From contig CM065307.1 in NCBI GenBank assembly GCA_033032175.1, positions 3,782,001-3,846,000 on the forward strand: a stretch of DNA of 64,000 bases, in the 5' to 3' direction. Below are positions 10,913 to 21,952 of the stretch, piece by piece. A model generated the notes under the pieces. That model had not been told where the DNA came from and did no database searches. It was given only the letters and a program-made list of their open reading frames with translations. The position numbers and the translations under genes are program-made. Position 1 is the first letter of the stretch. Every line of letters begins with the position of its first letter. The stretch comes from Saturnia japonica (lineage: Eukaryota > Arthropoda > Insecta > Lepidoptera > Saturniidae).

Positions 10913-12604
10913 CTGTTAACAAAATAAAAATTTATTAATGAAATCGAAATTATTCCATTAAATTAATTAAATGAAGTATAAAAGCTCTTAGTGAAGACTA
11001 CATGTTTTTGCCGTTTGAAGTAGTGGTTGGCGATGATGAAATATACTAATGCAATTATTCGATTATAGAAATGTCTCGACTTACTAATTATTAATTTGAT
11101 AGTATCAGTAACTAACTTTTAAACTTTGTGTTGGTAGTCCGGAGAGGACCTTTTTTTTAGCTCGTCGGTATACAAGTTGTTATGAAGAACTTCTTCGTTT
11201 ACGACTGAACGAGAATTAGTAACACTGATTAGAGTAATATTATTCCATTATATGTATTAATTAGTAGTTAACAATATTAAATAAGAACTAATCGACATTA
11301 GTAATAAGTAAATGACTCGATTATGTAAATCATTCATGATCGCCCACCGCTAGTTTGAAGTAGAAATTGAACCATCGGGCGCATTAACGCGTAACCCTTT
11401 TAAAGAACTTGAGAGTCGACTGGTGTCAACGTAAAAATCTGGCCAGCCTTCTGGGTATGTTTCCTTCTTCTGGCGGCGAGTTTGATGGCATATACTATTT
11501 GTAGTTTTTGAATTATACCAGGTGACCAGAACGCCATTTATTTTTAAAATTATCGAGAGTCGCGCGGATGGAGTGGTGCCTTTCACCGGTCAGCAGCGTG
11601 CTTTTTGTGTCCGAGGTAATTATTATCAAAAGAATAGTTATGTCGTTACTGGTCAACATTTGTTTTGTGCTCATTAAAAAATCCGAACTCCGCCTCACCG
11701 GAATGTCATCCGAAAATGGATAAAATATTTGAATAGACGGGATCCATCGTTAAGTGTGTAATTGTAGAAATATTTACAATTATTTTATAAATGCAATTGT
11801 TGACAATCAGTTGTTTTTGTACTTGTTACGTAGCCACCGTAAGGAAAATTATTAGTTAGTATACATTGTGACAACACTGAAATATTTTTGTTCTCTTTAT
11901 CAATTCGAGTTTAATATGTGGTGGGCGGCCTTGCCTGGCTGTGATTGACTCCCGCGCACGCGTCCACTCCACCGCGCCGCTCTTCGATTGGTGCGAAGAC
12001 CGTTGAAAAAGAACATTTAAAAACAACATTAGATTCATGTTCGGCAGCTTGACGAGCTCCGACCCTTTTATAATAAAATTACAGTCCTCTAATCGTTTGT
12101 GGTGAAAATCTCTTGCAGACAGTCTACGATTGTGACAATAGAAAACCCTATGGATAATTTCCCGTATCGAGGTTCCTAGTCGGATCCGACACCTCATCAG
12201 GCGGTGGAACGAGCTTCAACGACATCAGCGTGAGGCCATCATCGTCAAGTGCGGGTACGTCGCCACATATTCCTCGATACAGTACTACTACTTTGTTGTT
12301 TGTTTTTACTATATTTAATATTAGAATTATTCATATAATATGTATATCATTCGATCAATAAAAAGGCAATGAAAAAGTACTCTAAAAGATCGCCTTTTTT
12401 CCTGATTTCTCGTAATCCGTTCCATAAAAATTGAGCAATCCGCAACAGCAACCTTATTACACTTATTTCAAATAAAATATAGTCCTTAATCCCTTTATTG
12501 TTTAAATTTGAAAATTAAATCGCATTATATGAAAACAAAAATAAAAAAGTTTTACTATTTTAATGAAGTAGTTAAGGGAAATAATGTAGAACATATTACG
12601 ATAC
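10913..12604 (-). other. FARP intron 24, with an unexplained GC-rich island
   Basis: AT-rich DNA except for 11920-12010 (CG-rich, with ATTGG/CCAAT-like sites) and 12140-12265. The latter is open on the minus strand, reading GDVPALDDDGLTLMSLKLV and on to a stop. No splice phase links this patch to the FARP frame, so it is not annotated as an exon. Confidence 0.5.
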
Positions 12605-12721
12605 CTGTTGTAAGTGTAGTAACTGTCCGCTCTGAAGAAGTACACGTGGTTCTTGAACTGCAACTTGAATACGAAATCCTTGTCGATACCCTCGCCGGGC
12701 TCCGGCGGACCCACAGAATAC
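12605..12721 (-). CDS. FARP/Cdep: FARP exon 24 (PH2, middle)
   Basis: It encodes YSVGPPEPGEGIDKDFVFKL then QFKNHVYFFRADSYYTYN, the beta5-beta7 part of the second PH domain. It is close to the vertebrate FARP pattern (LPLLGYS...KDYVFKLxFKSHVYxFRAES). Acceptor AATTTGCAG and donor AG|GTATCG. Enters with one base and leaves with two. Confidence 0.96.
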
Positions 12722-13698
12722 CTGCAAATTCAAGTTAATTTAATTCTTAAAAAAAGACTTAATGACAGACAACGCCGAACTTTACAATCTGTCAATAAGT
12801 GATGTGAACCGGCTATTATCATCAACACCGGTTTTTGCCAACCACCTTTTTTTAGAAAGCCGTTTTTTTATTATTATTTAAATAGTTTAAAAGGTTGGAC
12901 TTTAGATTACATGTCGCTGAACATGATGATGTGAAAGGTTGGGGGAATTTGGGGAGGGTGAAAAGTAATCTCCCTGTCAAAGAAAAAGCCTGTTCTTTTT
13001 CAGTTTTATGGTTGTCTATTTTGAATATTCAAAATTATTTGTTTCCGGAATTCGTATCGCAGTTCAAACTTAACCTAACCAATTTTAAAAGGCGAAAAGA
13101 CGCATACAGCCAAATGGATTGTAAAAAATGGCAACAATTGCAAAAGAAAAAGGCTCTCTGGTTTTATTTAGGAAGTTAGACCCAAGATAGCCTGCATATT
13201 ATGACACTGTTTACGGTCAAGTGTGATGAAAAGAATGATAGACACTCATAGTACCTAATTCACAAATTATATTGTAGGTAATTTAATACAGAACTTATAA
13301 AGTGATTTTCGTCTTGTGGTAAAGGGATTACTCGGTTCGTTCAATCGCGAATATACACTTAGTTTGAAACCGGTTTATGAGTTGGACGGTTCCCGATAAT
13401 ATATTATAGCATTACAATAATAACTAGTAAGTTACTAGCATAACTAATAAAAATTACATTCACACATACTAGCATAAAGAAACATTTTTTGGCATTACCA
13501 AGTCAAGGTGATTTGGTGCCGAGTGGACAACTTTTTTTGTTGACTTTTGTTGTGGACAACTACACATACAGTATTTTTTTCCTCAACAAACAAATGTGAA
13601 AATATCGTTATTCGATGCTTTTGTTCATAGCATCAATGATTTAAGCTCGAAATCTTTGTATATCGATCATCTGTGGATAAAATATTGTTATTTGTTAC

Positions 13699-13841
13699 CC
13701 TAATAGAGGTAATGAAGCGAGCGGCGTCTCATCCTGCCAACTCTTGTAGAAGAACAGCGTGAACATAGCGAACACAACCCACAGCTTCTGCCAGCCCGGA
13801 GACTTTTTAAACTTGCGCAACAGGTAACCGGATAGCTGAGT
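13699..13841 (-). CDS. FARP/Cdep: FARP exon 23 (PH2, start)
   Basis: It encodes TQLSGYLLRKFKKSPGWQKL then WVVFAMFTLFFYKSWQDETP and ASLPLL, the first strands of the second PH domain. The match to the FARP signature QLSGYLLRKFKNS-x-GWQKLWVVF is near-complete and is the single best family identifier. The exon is in phase 0 at its start and leaves two bases, GG, completed by the G of exon 24. Confidence 0.98.
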
Positions 13842-14621
13842 CTGTTTTAATGAAATATTTTGATTGAAAAAAAAGATAAATATAATAAAGGTCAAACTAT
13901 AAAATTGCAACTAAGAGAATTTTATTTATTTTTAATTTTTATTTTTATGAAAGCTTTACAGACTAATATATATCAGAAAAAAAAGAGATGAAATTCTACT
14001 AATCCTACTTCCTACTAATATAATATGTGTGAATGTGTGTATGTTTGGATGTTTGTTACTCAATCACGCAAGAACGGCTGAACAGATTTGAATTAAATTT
14101 AGTATACATATAGTCTACATAACCTGGAATAACACATACAGTACTTTTATCCTGGTGAAATCATAACTTTAACCACTGTTATCCTAAAAATATAATACTC
14201 ATCTATGATTTTTTCTTTGCTTTGTCGGGTGCCGGAATCATATGCAAGCATATGCAATAATATAGCGGGGTGGTAGGGATCGCTTCCACTATACACATAG
14301 TGACAAACCCATCTATGATTTTCTTTTGATTTGTCGTGTTACAAGATCAATCTGTGTATATCCACAAAAACGCAGACCAAGTCGCGGCTACCAGCTAGTA
14401 TATAATAAAAAGATAAAAGGAGCGAATTTGGTTTAAATATTAGCCGATGGTATCTGTCACCACTATTGCCTATTGGTGTGTGTAAATGTCTATAGTCCAG
14501 TATTGAGTTTTGGGCTAATTCAGAGTTGGAATATTCTGGAATACTGGCAGAACTATAATTATTTACAGACAATTATTACATATAGTCAGCTATATTAGAG
14601 TTATTGGAGCTCGATACGGAC

Positions 14622-14728
14622 CGTGATGGCGCGATGCAGCATGTCAGTGTGCAGAGAGGCGGTACGGTGCCAGCACACGTGCCAAAGCGCACCACCGCAC
14701 CCACCACCACCACCACTCGGTAACGTAT
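14622..14728 (-). CDS. FARP/Cdep: FARP exon 22 (PH1-PH2 linker)
   Basis: After acceptor TTGTTTAG it encodes (D)TLPSGGGGGGCGGALWHVCW then HRTASLHTDMLHRAIT. The HVCWHR motif is diagnostic for the FARP linker between the PH domains. A six-glycine run (GGT/GGG codons, a CCA repeat on the plus strand) precedes it and is probably length-variable. The donor ACG|GTCCGT is slightly weak but keeps phase 0 into PH2. Confidence 0.93.
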
Positions 14729-15321
14729 CTAAACAATAACAACATTGTATATCATTCACTGAAAATATCTGCCGGGGTATTTACAGAACTATGACGTCAT
14801 CGCGAATCACGTTATAGTAGTACAAGTTCGTGCTCGACCGTCCTATGTTATAGACGTCGGTGGGGATGAGGTAGCACGCCGCTATACTATACTACACTAC
14901 ACACTAAAGTAAATAGTATGTTGTCTCGACAGTGTTCTTGTAATAATTACTTACAGCCGCTCGGTAGATAAACACGACTTTGGCTTTTTTTTAAATAAAA
15001 ATATAATTTTTTACTTAAGGTTTAATCAACCAAAAACAATTTTAAACTGTAATTAGTAGGTAAAAGTAGACATTGAAAAGACCTCCAAATAAGTCAGCGA
15101 AAGTATATGCCTATCTTCTGAGGAATTCCCACGATAAGCATTTTTTTCTTTAAAATAACCGGGAGCATGATACGCGCGTCTGCTCGATTTATGGCATTCT
15201 GTAGTAGACGTGAGTGAATCCGCAGGAACAGCTAGTCAGAAAATAAGTGACGATGGCGGCCCTGGGCTCTTGCTCAAACTAAAAAAATATAAAAAATCTA
15301 ATATCATTTTTAAAATCTTAC

Positions 15322-15465
15322 CGATTTCTTGGTCGTACGGCGTCAGTTCAGTATCCACTTCGGTATACTTGTTTCGTGCGTTTTCAATGGCACTTTCTAG
15401 AGTATTATACCAACCCTCGAATTCAACTTCATTACTCGCATTAAGCATTACATCCACATCTTCAC
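15322..15465 (-). CDS. FARP/Cdep: FARP exon 21 (PH1, C-terminal part)
   Basis: It encodes (G)EDVDVMLNASNEVEFEGWYN then TLESAIENARNKYTEVDTEL and TPYDQEI: the last strand and C-terminal helix of PH1 with its invariant Trp, then the start of the linker. Acceptor ATCTTTCACAG, donor ATCG|GTAAGA. It leaves one base, which with AT of exon 22 makes Asp. Confidence 0.95.
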
Positions 15466-15746
15466 CTGTGAAAGATATTATTACATGAAGAAACACAATT
15501 TAATGAAAAACAAACATTATACGCAAACTTCTAAACAGAGAAAATCACCTCTTCAGTTGGTTGTAGAAACCCTATGTTCCTAACGAATTTTTATTCCAAT
15601 ATTACAATAAACTAATAGATTACACCACAATAAAGTTGAACCTTTAATATTAGAAAATGATTGTATCGAGGTGACAGTGGCAGAATTTTTTATTGTTGAA
15701 TACGTTGACATTAAAATAAGAAGCAGGACGGTCGAAATAAAATTAC

Positions 15747-15870
15747 CTGTAAGGGTGAACGCATGTGGTAGTTCCGCCGGCTTGATGCGTAGTCCGTGCA
15801 GAGCGTGCGCCGAGTGCGCTCGGAACACAGAGTTCCCGGTCTTCGACGTTATTATTAACACGTCATTGAA
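15747..15870 (-). CDS. FARP/Cdep: FARP exon 20 (PH1, middle)
   Basis: It encodes FNDVLIITSKTGNSVFRAHS then AHALHGLRIKPAELPHAFTLT, which parallels FLFNDVLLYTS...LPLYGM in vertebrate FARP PH1. Acceptor TTTTGTTGTAG, donor ACAG|GTAATT. Phase 0 in, one base out. Confidence 0.95.
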
Positions 15871-16438
15871 CTACAACAAAACAGTAACTACCTCGCTATT
15901 ATAATCGTACAATCCATCAATTTAATGTTTACAGATCGGCAACTTGAAAGAGAAAGAGCATACAGTACACGCTTGTGTTAGGACGAGTTACATACACGAG
16001 ATTGTTTTTGTACTGTACCGTTATGTAACTTGTATCGCAAAGGAATCAACAAACTAAACTATTAAAAAGGAAACAACAAAACCGACTGCAACAAAATCAC
16101 TAAAAAATATTTTTTTTATTTCTGCTTTTTATTTGATTTCCATACCTCGTACTTAAATATTATATAGTCTATGCCACTCACAGAATTAAGACGAATCTAA
16201 CGACACCTTGTATGCTAAAATCCATCAAGCCGTTTAGGCTACAGAGCGTGCCAAAGAAATAGACGTATAACATACGCTCGAAAAACATAACCCTCCTTCT
16301 TCGTAGTCGGGTAATAATACTAACACTAGTGTATTCCGTTTTTAATCTCGTCTTATTCAACTTATTGCCGATCAACACTACTGAACTTATGGTACAGTAT
16401 CTTTTGATACTATATTTGATAACGACAATTCGACTCAC

Positions 16439-16536
16439 CAAAAACAACATCTTCTGTTGTAGTCCCCTAGTGGAATGCTTGTAGACGCAACCTAGTCTTA
16501 TGAATTCTCTGTCGGCGACAAGTAGTTTATCGTAAC
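16439..16536 (-). CDS. FARP/Cdep: FARP exon 19 (start of PH1)
   Basis: It encodes (G)YDKLLVADREFIRLGCVYKH then STRGLQQKMLFL. REFIRLG and GLQQ-[KR]-M-[LF]-FL are characteristic of FARP PH1. Donor TTTTTG|GTGAGT. The frame stays open into the intron for another 260 bases, ending at 16178. Confidence 0.95.
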
Positions 16537-17814
16537 CTGTGTAAGTACACAAAATTACATCATTTAAATATATGTAAAATAAACTCATTTGAATAAAATA
16601 CATAATGTGACATTTAAACGTAACTATAATCCGACCGCTGTAAGCGCGACCCTCCAGATGGTTTGCGGGACAGCATATGTGGATGGATATACACGGTATT
16701 GAGATATTACTCTACATCGTAAGATCAATTATTTTATGCATGTTATTGCAATTGTGACATATAAATAAAATAATATGAATACAATACTTTGATGTCTTCA
16801 GTAAAATGGTAAACAAAATTTACTATATTGAACAAAAATTGTATATGTAGGTCTTTACTTCAAAAAGTTCATTGAATTTAATAGTACTAGCGGTCGACCA
16901 GCGACTTTTTAATCATAAACATAATTTAATCACATATCATGATTTTGTGTTTGACATTTGCAGTATGAACTTAAACAATGAATATTATAATCACTTGGTG
17001 TCACTTTTCATTGAGTGACGTCAATATTTTGGGGGTCTAAGTTCAATGGCACTTGTCGGGTTAGGATTCGCAGTATTAATTAATTTAATTTTTTAATATA
17101 TTAGTAACAGTTATTATATATACATTTTAGCTTTCTACACTCTTTCTCCATATAAACATTAACCATGCCAAATCTCAGTTTCCGTGGACGCAATACGCTT
17201 AAAAAGGGGTACAAAGTTTTTGCTTCACGTATTAATTTAAAGATATATTGATTGACTTTATAATTTTCTTGGAACGCGTCAAAGCATTACTTTTGTTTGA
17301 ATGGATAGTTTTTCTTTAATGCAACGTCAGTAATTGCATGTTGGTAAAATGATCTCATTTCTAATAGAAACAAAAATAAATCAGCGAAATCTCCCGCGTC
17401 ATACGTCTATTGCTGCCGACGGAGTATGGATGATCAATAATATAGAAATATCGATGTTGAGGTTGAAATCATCGATGTCTTGACATCGATATTAGGTTCT
17501 TTAAAAGATCGATGCACGATGTTAGGAAGGAAAACATGGAACATAAATGGTTCCTAGTTTGTGTGTTGTAAACCAGAGTTCGAGGATACGATGTGGCATT
17601 CCAAATATCGATGTTAATTATTTTTTTAGCGATGTTAACATCGATAATAATGTTGATGTTTCTCTAACATCGCTCACCCCTAACGGACGGCAATAGACTA
17701 AGTCATTGGTCGGTCTTTTTCCCCTTTTGCGTGTCGCAGAGCATAAGAACAGTCACACTTATGACGGTCAGCCTATAGGTAGAGAGTAATAGCGCCGCGC
17801 CAGTGTGTCAGTAC
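16537..17814 (-). other. FARP intron 18
   Basis: AT-rich. Positions 17440-17690 are dense in ATCGAT/AACATCG words in both orientations and end in ACATCGCTCACCCCTAACGG, which looks like a decayed inverted-repeat element. Confidence 0.45.
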
Positions 17815-17952
17815 CTGCGATATCTCGTTGCAGCTGGCAGAGCGCGGCGTGGTTCTGTACATGCTGCAGATGGAGCTCAGCCTCGTGCGCCGCGCACTCC
17901 GCTACCTCCGCCGGACTCGCCCCCGTGGTACCAGTCACGCCCCTCTGTAGCT
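17815..17952 (-). CDS. FARP/Cdep: FARP exon 18 (DH, last helix)
   Basis: It encodes (E)LQRGVTGTTGASPAEVAECA then AHEAELHLQHVQNHAALCQL and QRDIA. It ends in the LQRD-[IL]-[AV]-G junction that links the DH domain to PH1 in FARPs. I chose the acceptor at TATATACAG|AGCTAC rather than the AG six bases inside, because only it restores phase with exon 17. Confidence 0.92.
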
Positions 17953-17999
17953 CTGTATATAAATAGGCCTGATTCATGGAAAGTAACCAAGTTCGGTGC

Positions 18000-18070
18000 A
18001 GCTGTAAAAGCAGTAGCGGCTTCAGGGCCTCTAAGCCTAACAGTGTAGTCAGATCTTAAAAAAAAAACAA
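18000..18070 (+). mobile_element. 3' end of a poly(A)-tailed SINE-like family
   Basis: It reads AGCTGTAAAAGCAGTAGCGG ... CTAAGCCTAACAGTGTAGTC, then AGATCTT and an A-run. It is related to the nested insert at 134-277 (read on the minus strand) and to about 2590-2680. Confidence 0.5.
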
Positions 18071-18270
18071 ATACTTGACCGCTGTTAGAACCTAATTAAT
18101 CCAGCGAATTATGAAAACCAATAAAATATTGAAAACACTAGTACTAGCATATTTTGCAATAGGTAGCAGATGTCGTTGGTGAATAGATCCAGAAAGGGCT
18201 GAACGTTTGGACACTAACACATTGTGCAAAGCCTAATAATTCAGTGATTATTATCGATGTGGTAGTGTAC

Positions 18271-18451
18271 CTTGTGCAAGGGCGCGGTAGTGCAGCAGAC
18301 GGTGCAGCGGCCGCAGCAGTAGACACGTGAGCGGGAGCGGCGCGCACGACTCGAAGGCGGCGGCGGCGTGCGCTGCGGCCGCGTCGTGTCGGCGCGCGCT
18401 CTCCGCGAGCCCCACCAGCGCGCCGCACTCGCGCACGTACCGCGAGTACGC
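18271..18451 (-). CDS. FARP/Cdep: FARP exon 17 (DH, CR2-CR3 region)
   Basis: It encodes AYSRYVRECGALVGLAESAR, a stretch of Asp and many Ala, then LTCLLLRPLHRLLHYRALAQ. The LLLRPLHRL-x-HY motif is the FARP form of DH conserved region 3 and marks this as the GEF domain. The exon is extremely GC-rich and alanine-rich in AT-rich surroundings. The upstream helix is poorly conserved against vertebrate FARPs. Phase 0 in, one base out (CAAG|GTACAC). Confidence 0.93.
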
Positions 18452-19233
18452 CTGCCGACACGCACGGAACACTCACAAATACAATCAATATCCTGCAGAG
18501 CGGGGGTACTCAGATTTATAATTTCGGCGATATACCATAGAAAGTGTAGGCAAGGGCAAGCATTACCGGCCCTAGGGTAGAGTGATAGGTCACCAGGCGC
18601 CAGGTGTCAAGGACGCCAAAATGCAAATGACAGTTTCGAGCACAAACCTGTTCATTGATTATTATTTTTATTATTATTTATTAAACAAAATAATTAAATA
18701 AATTTAACGTGAAAGGGTTGACTAATACAAAAGGAGCCTAAAGACAATCTCAGACACCGGATAAGTAAAGGACTATGTCCAGCACTGTAGGCAAGTACTA
18801 TAGATGTTATTAGTTATATCTATGATCGCCACCGCAAGACTATTGTGATACAGTATTTTATACCCTTCCTCTCAGCTCAAAGCTCTCGTAATCGATTTGT
18901 CGACCGCGATGAGCTGTTTGAGCACCCTTGTTGTAAAAAAGTAATTTAATTAAATTGTAAATCCTCACATATAAAAGGCAAGGTCTCTCTCTTTGTCCCT
19001 TAGTTTGCTTACAACACGAACACACTGAACCGATTTACATCTTATATTTTATAAATATAGGCGTATACTCTGGTCAGGCTTGTTTTATTACATTAGGTAA
19101 AGGGACAAAGCTAAATTCAGTAGAAAACACATTATATTTGTCTTTATTCTATCGAGGTAATTTATCTCTCTCGCTTTACAACACAGTTTTTTCTTTTACT
19201 TTCTCTCTCTCTCTATCTGGCCATGTGCATATT

Positions 19234-19764
19234 TAGAGATGCCACGAATAGTTATTTTGCCACGGTCTTGGCCGAAGCGCCGAATATTCGACGCGGGAGA
19301 CAGCTTACAACCTGTCTCATTGCACTACATGCGGTGGCGATACGGGAGGCATTTGTTATGTCTGATTGTGTTCGCCCAAAGTAAAACATGGTCCCACGCC
19401 CTAGAACGAGCAGAGACCTTTACAAGTAGTGGTCAGCATAAACCTGAGAAAATTCGCAAAGGTTTTTTAACGATCATCGTGCGGTAGCAGTATCTATAGT
19501 GAGGTAATTTTCAGAATCGGTTGTAATTTATGAAGAAAATCGCAATCCTTTGCTACCAAGAAATGATGAAAAATTGTTTCCATATATCACAACTTACCCC
19601 TGATAAATTTTAAGTATTAATTGTAATGTAACAAAACATTATTGATTTTGGAGCAATATGTGTGATTTTTTTCTTGTTTTGGTATTTCGGCATTCGGTCG
19701 AATACCGTATATAAAAAAAAGTGGCCGAATACCGAATAGTAACTGAATATTCGTGGCATCTCTA
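19234..19764. mobile_element. Inverted-repeat DNA element in FARP intron 16 (hAT-like?)
   Basis: The ends are inverted copies of TAGAGATGCCACGAATA. They are flanked by near-matching 9-bp stretches, GTGCATATT (19225-19233) and GTGCATAAT (19765-19773), suggesting a target duplication of about 8 bp of hAT type. The inside carries subterminal CGAATA/GGCCGAATAC words in both orientations. There is no convincing transposase frame, so it is a non-autonomous copy. Confidence 0.55.
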
Positions 19765-19903
19765 GTGCATAATATATTTTGTCCTTTTTTCGCTAGAAAC
19801 GTTGCCTACGAAACGTTTCAGTAAAGTTCGACCTTGGCATTGTATTCTTATCAGACCCAGAAAAGTTTCACTTCCAAACTGTAATATATTTCAATTTGCT
19901 CAC

Positions 19904-19971
19904 CTCACTAGTACTCGATAAATGATCGTACAAAAATTCCGATATCCTTCTGTACTCAGGTTCATCTATCT
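19904..19971 (-). CDS. FARP/Cdep: FARP exon 16 (DH)
   Basis: It encodes (E)IDEPEYRRISEFLYDHLSST then SE. This aligns with the YQRIGD-x-[ML]L-[KR]-N part of vertebrate FARP DH domains. Acceptor TTTTTACAG, donor GAG|GTGAGC. The alternative AG two bases downstream would give an immediate stop. Confidence 0.9.
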
Positions 19972-20192
19972 CTGTAAAAACACAAAACAATTACTTATAA
20001 AATAAAAAATTGTTGATACCGATTAAAGCATAAACAGTATTTTTGTCATTATTTTGTTCTGTTGTTATTAATATTATTGTATTTTACCTAATATTCTATT
20101 TTTGATATTTTTTTATTGTAAAATTTAAATAGTTATAATCGCTCATACAAAAGTTGTAATCATGGTACAGTGTGTTTTCTGGAGTGTGTTAC

Positions 20193-20352
20193 CTTCGTGT
20201 CTTGAGGGCGAAGCGGCCGCCAGTATCCTCTCGAGCCTGGCGAGGAAAGCGCCCGCGGGCAGCGCGAGCGGTTCGAGCGCAAGACAGGCGCGCGCGACGC
20301 CCGCCACCTCCGCCCCGCCCGCCGCCAGCTCCGACACCCGGCGAGACCATGT
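20193..20352 (-). CDS. FARP/Cdep: FARP exon 15 (DH)
   Basis: It encodes TWSRRVSELAAGGAEVAGVA then RACLALEPLALPAGAFLARL and ERILAAASPSRHE. Spacing and hydrophobic pattern follow vertebrate FARP DH (TWF...LF.N..P...FH..FL.E.EQRLALWEG), but identity is low and alanine is very frequent. Phase 0 in, one base out. The exon is GC-rich (NotI-like GCGGCCGC near its 3' end). Confidence 0.88.
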
Positions 20353-20544
20353 CTGCACACAAACCCGCTACTGACTCTACTTCTTTTTTTTTTTTTTAAT
20401 AATAGCTCTGCACATTGACAGTACTGTCCCTGATGGAAATCCCAGCACAATCCAAAGACAACGGCGACCACCGACTCCATCCGGCGGCTAAATCCATCGG
20501 CGGTCGCTGCTGTCATACCGGCCTGCATAAATATCTATGTTAAG

Positions 20545-20755
20545 AGTAATGATGGCTCAGTCGGTAGCGTGCAGGGACTCCACGTCGATAGACGTGAGTT
20601 CGACACGCTGTATTAGGCCTGAGCTTTTGGTGAAAAAAAAACATCGTAATTAAACCATAGCATGATTCAACACAGTCTTCCACTAGACTTAGCGTGTTAC
20701 CATCTTGGGCCACATCGTCATTTAAGATCAGGTGAGATTGTCGACACAACGCTAA
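20545..20755 (+). mobile_element. tRNA-derived SINE
   Basis: The head TGGCTCAGTCGGTAG resembles a pol III A box and GAGTTCGACAC a B box. A body follows (GAGCTTTTGGTGAAA, CATCGTAATTAAACCATAGC) and the end reads TTAAGATCAGGTGAGATTG. It has an internal deletion relative to the copy at 50330-50650. Confidence 0.7.
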
Positions 20756-20889
20756 ACCTATAAAGATTTTAAAAATCCAATTAGGATTTATTTCTCATAC
20801 CTCCGACTTCTTATTCGTTGCTCATAAACAATTCTGTTTTTAGTAGTCTAGCAAATGCACTGTACGTTACGTTCAGCACAATCAAAATA

Positions 20890-21560
20890 TCAAAATAAAA
20901 TATATTTTATTCAATTTAGGCCCTAAGAAGACACTTATGAATGTCGAAATACTACCACCGGTTCGGAAAACCTCCCAGACATCGAGAAGAACCGACAAGA
21001 AACTCGATCGGGTTTATATTATTTTTGTTTTTTTAAACTGGTTATACAGTATTTAATTATATACAGTTATTATCATTTTCAGTAGATGTACAGAGAGGGA
21101 ATCACATCCAGACATCACCATCATTAACGTAATCAGCCACCCTATAAAACCCTTCGACAATAAAACCGGCTTAACACATGATTTTTGAACTTATTATCCG
21201 GCAAATTGGTAATGTGCTTAGAAAGTTTATTATAGAACCTAACACAATTACCTAAAAACTTTTATTTGTTTTACTGAGTTTAAAAGACGGAATGACTATT
21301 TTATATTTATTTCTAGTATTGAAATTGTGTGTGTTAGTAACAAGTTCAAAATTGCTTTCATTTTTCCGAACATACATTATATTTTCCAAAATGTATTGGG
21401 AAGGCAAAGTTAAGATATTAAATTCTTGAAATTTATTCCTCAATGATTCGCGTGGTCCCATATCATAAATTGCCCGAACTGCCCGTTTTTCTAATACAAA
21501 TATGGTTTCTACCTCAGCTGCTGAACCCCACAGTAAAATACCATAGGACATTAAACTGTG
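20890..21560 (-). mobile_element. Non-LTR retrotransposon 3' end (truncated LINE)
   Basis: The minus-strand frame 21252-21551 reads MSYGILLWGSAAEVETIFVL then EKRAVRAIYD, the conserved C-terminal part of Jockey/CR1-like reverse transcriptase proteins (YG..LWG......I..LQKRA.R.I). It continues into a 3' UTR containing the common lepidopteran block with CCACCGGTTCGGAA and GAAGAACCG (about 20935-21005). It is 5'-truncated and lies within FARP intron 14. A second, shorter copy of the UTR is at 48290-48500. Confidence 0.75.
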
Positions 21561-21952
21561 GAAGTAAGCGAAGTAGACCAGCCTAGCAGTAGCAATACAG
21601 TAGAATCACAACGGCGACCACCGAAAGATGCCGGCTTGCATAAATATCTCTTCACGTTACGCTTGAAAGATCCAATGTCGTAGGAAGGAGGGAAAACATT
21701 GTACATTTATTGAAAAAAAAAAAAACGGTGTGACCTTAACGAGACCACACGAAAGAAATTAAAACTTTATTATGGCTATGTTTATAAATACGAAATACAA
21801 TTAGTCGACTCGAGGCGACATTACCCGACCGAGCGTGACAGCTCAGCCTCATTCAATACTTATAAAATAAAGTGCCTAAAAAAGTTTTCACTTCAAAAAA
21901 CATACGCGAACACTGTGCTAATAAATGAGAAAGTTGATATCTGGGCACTCAC

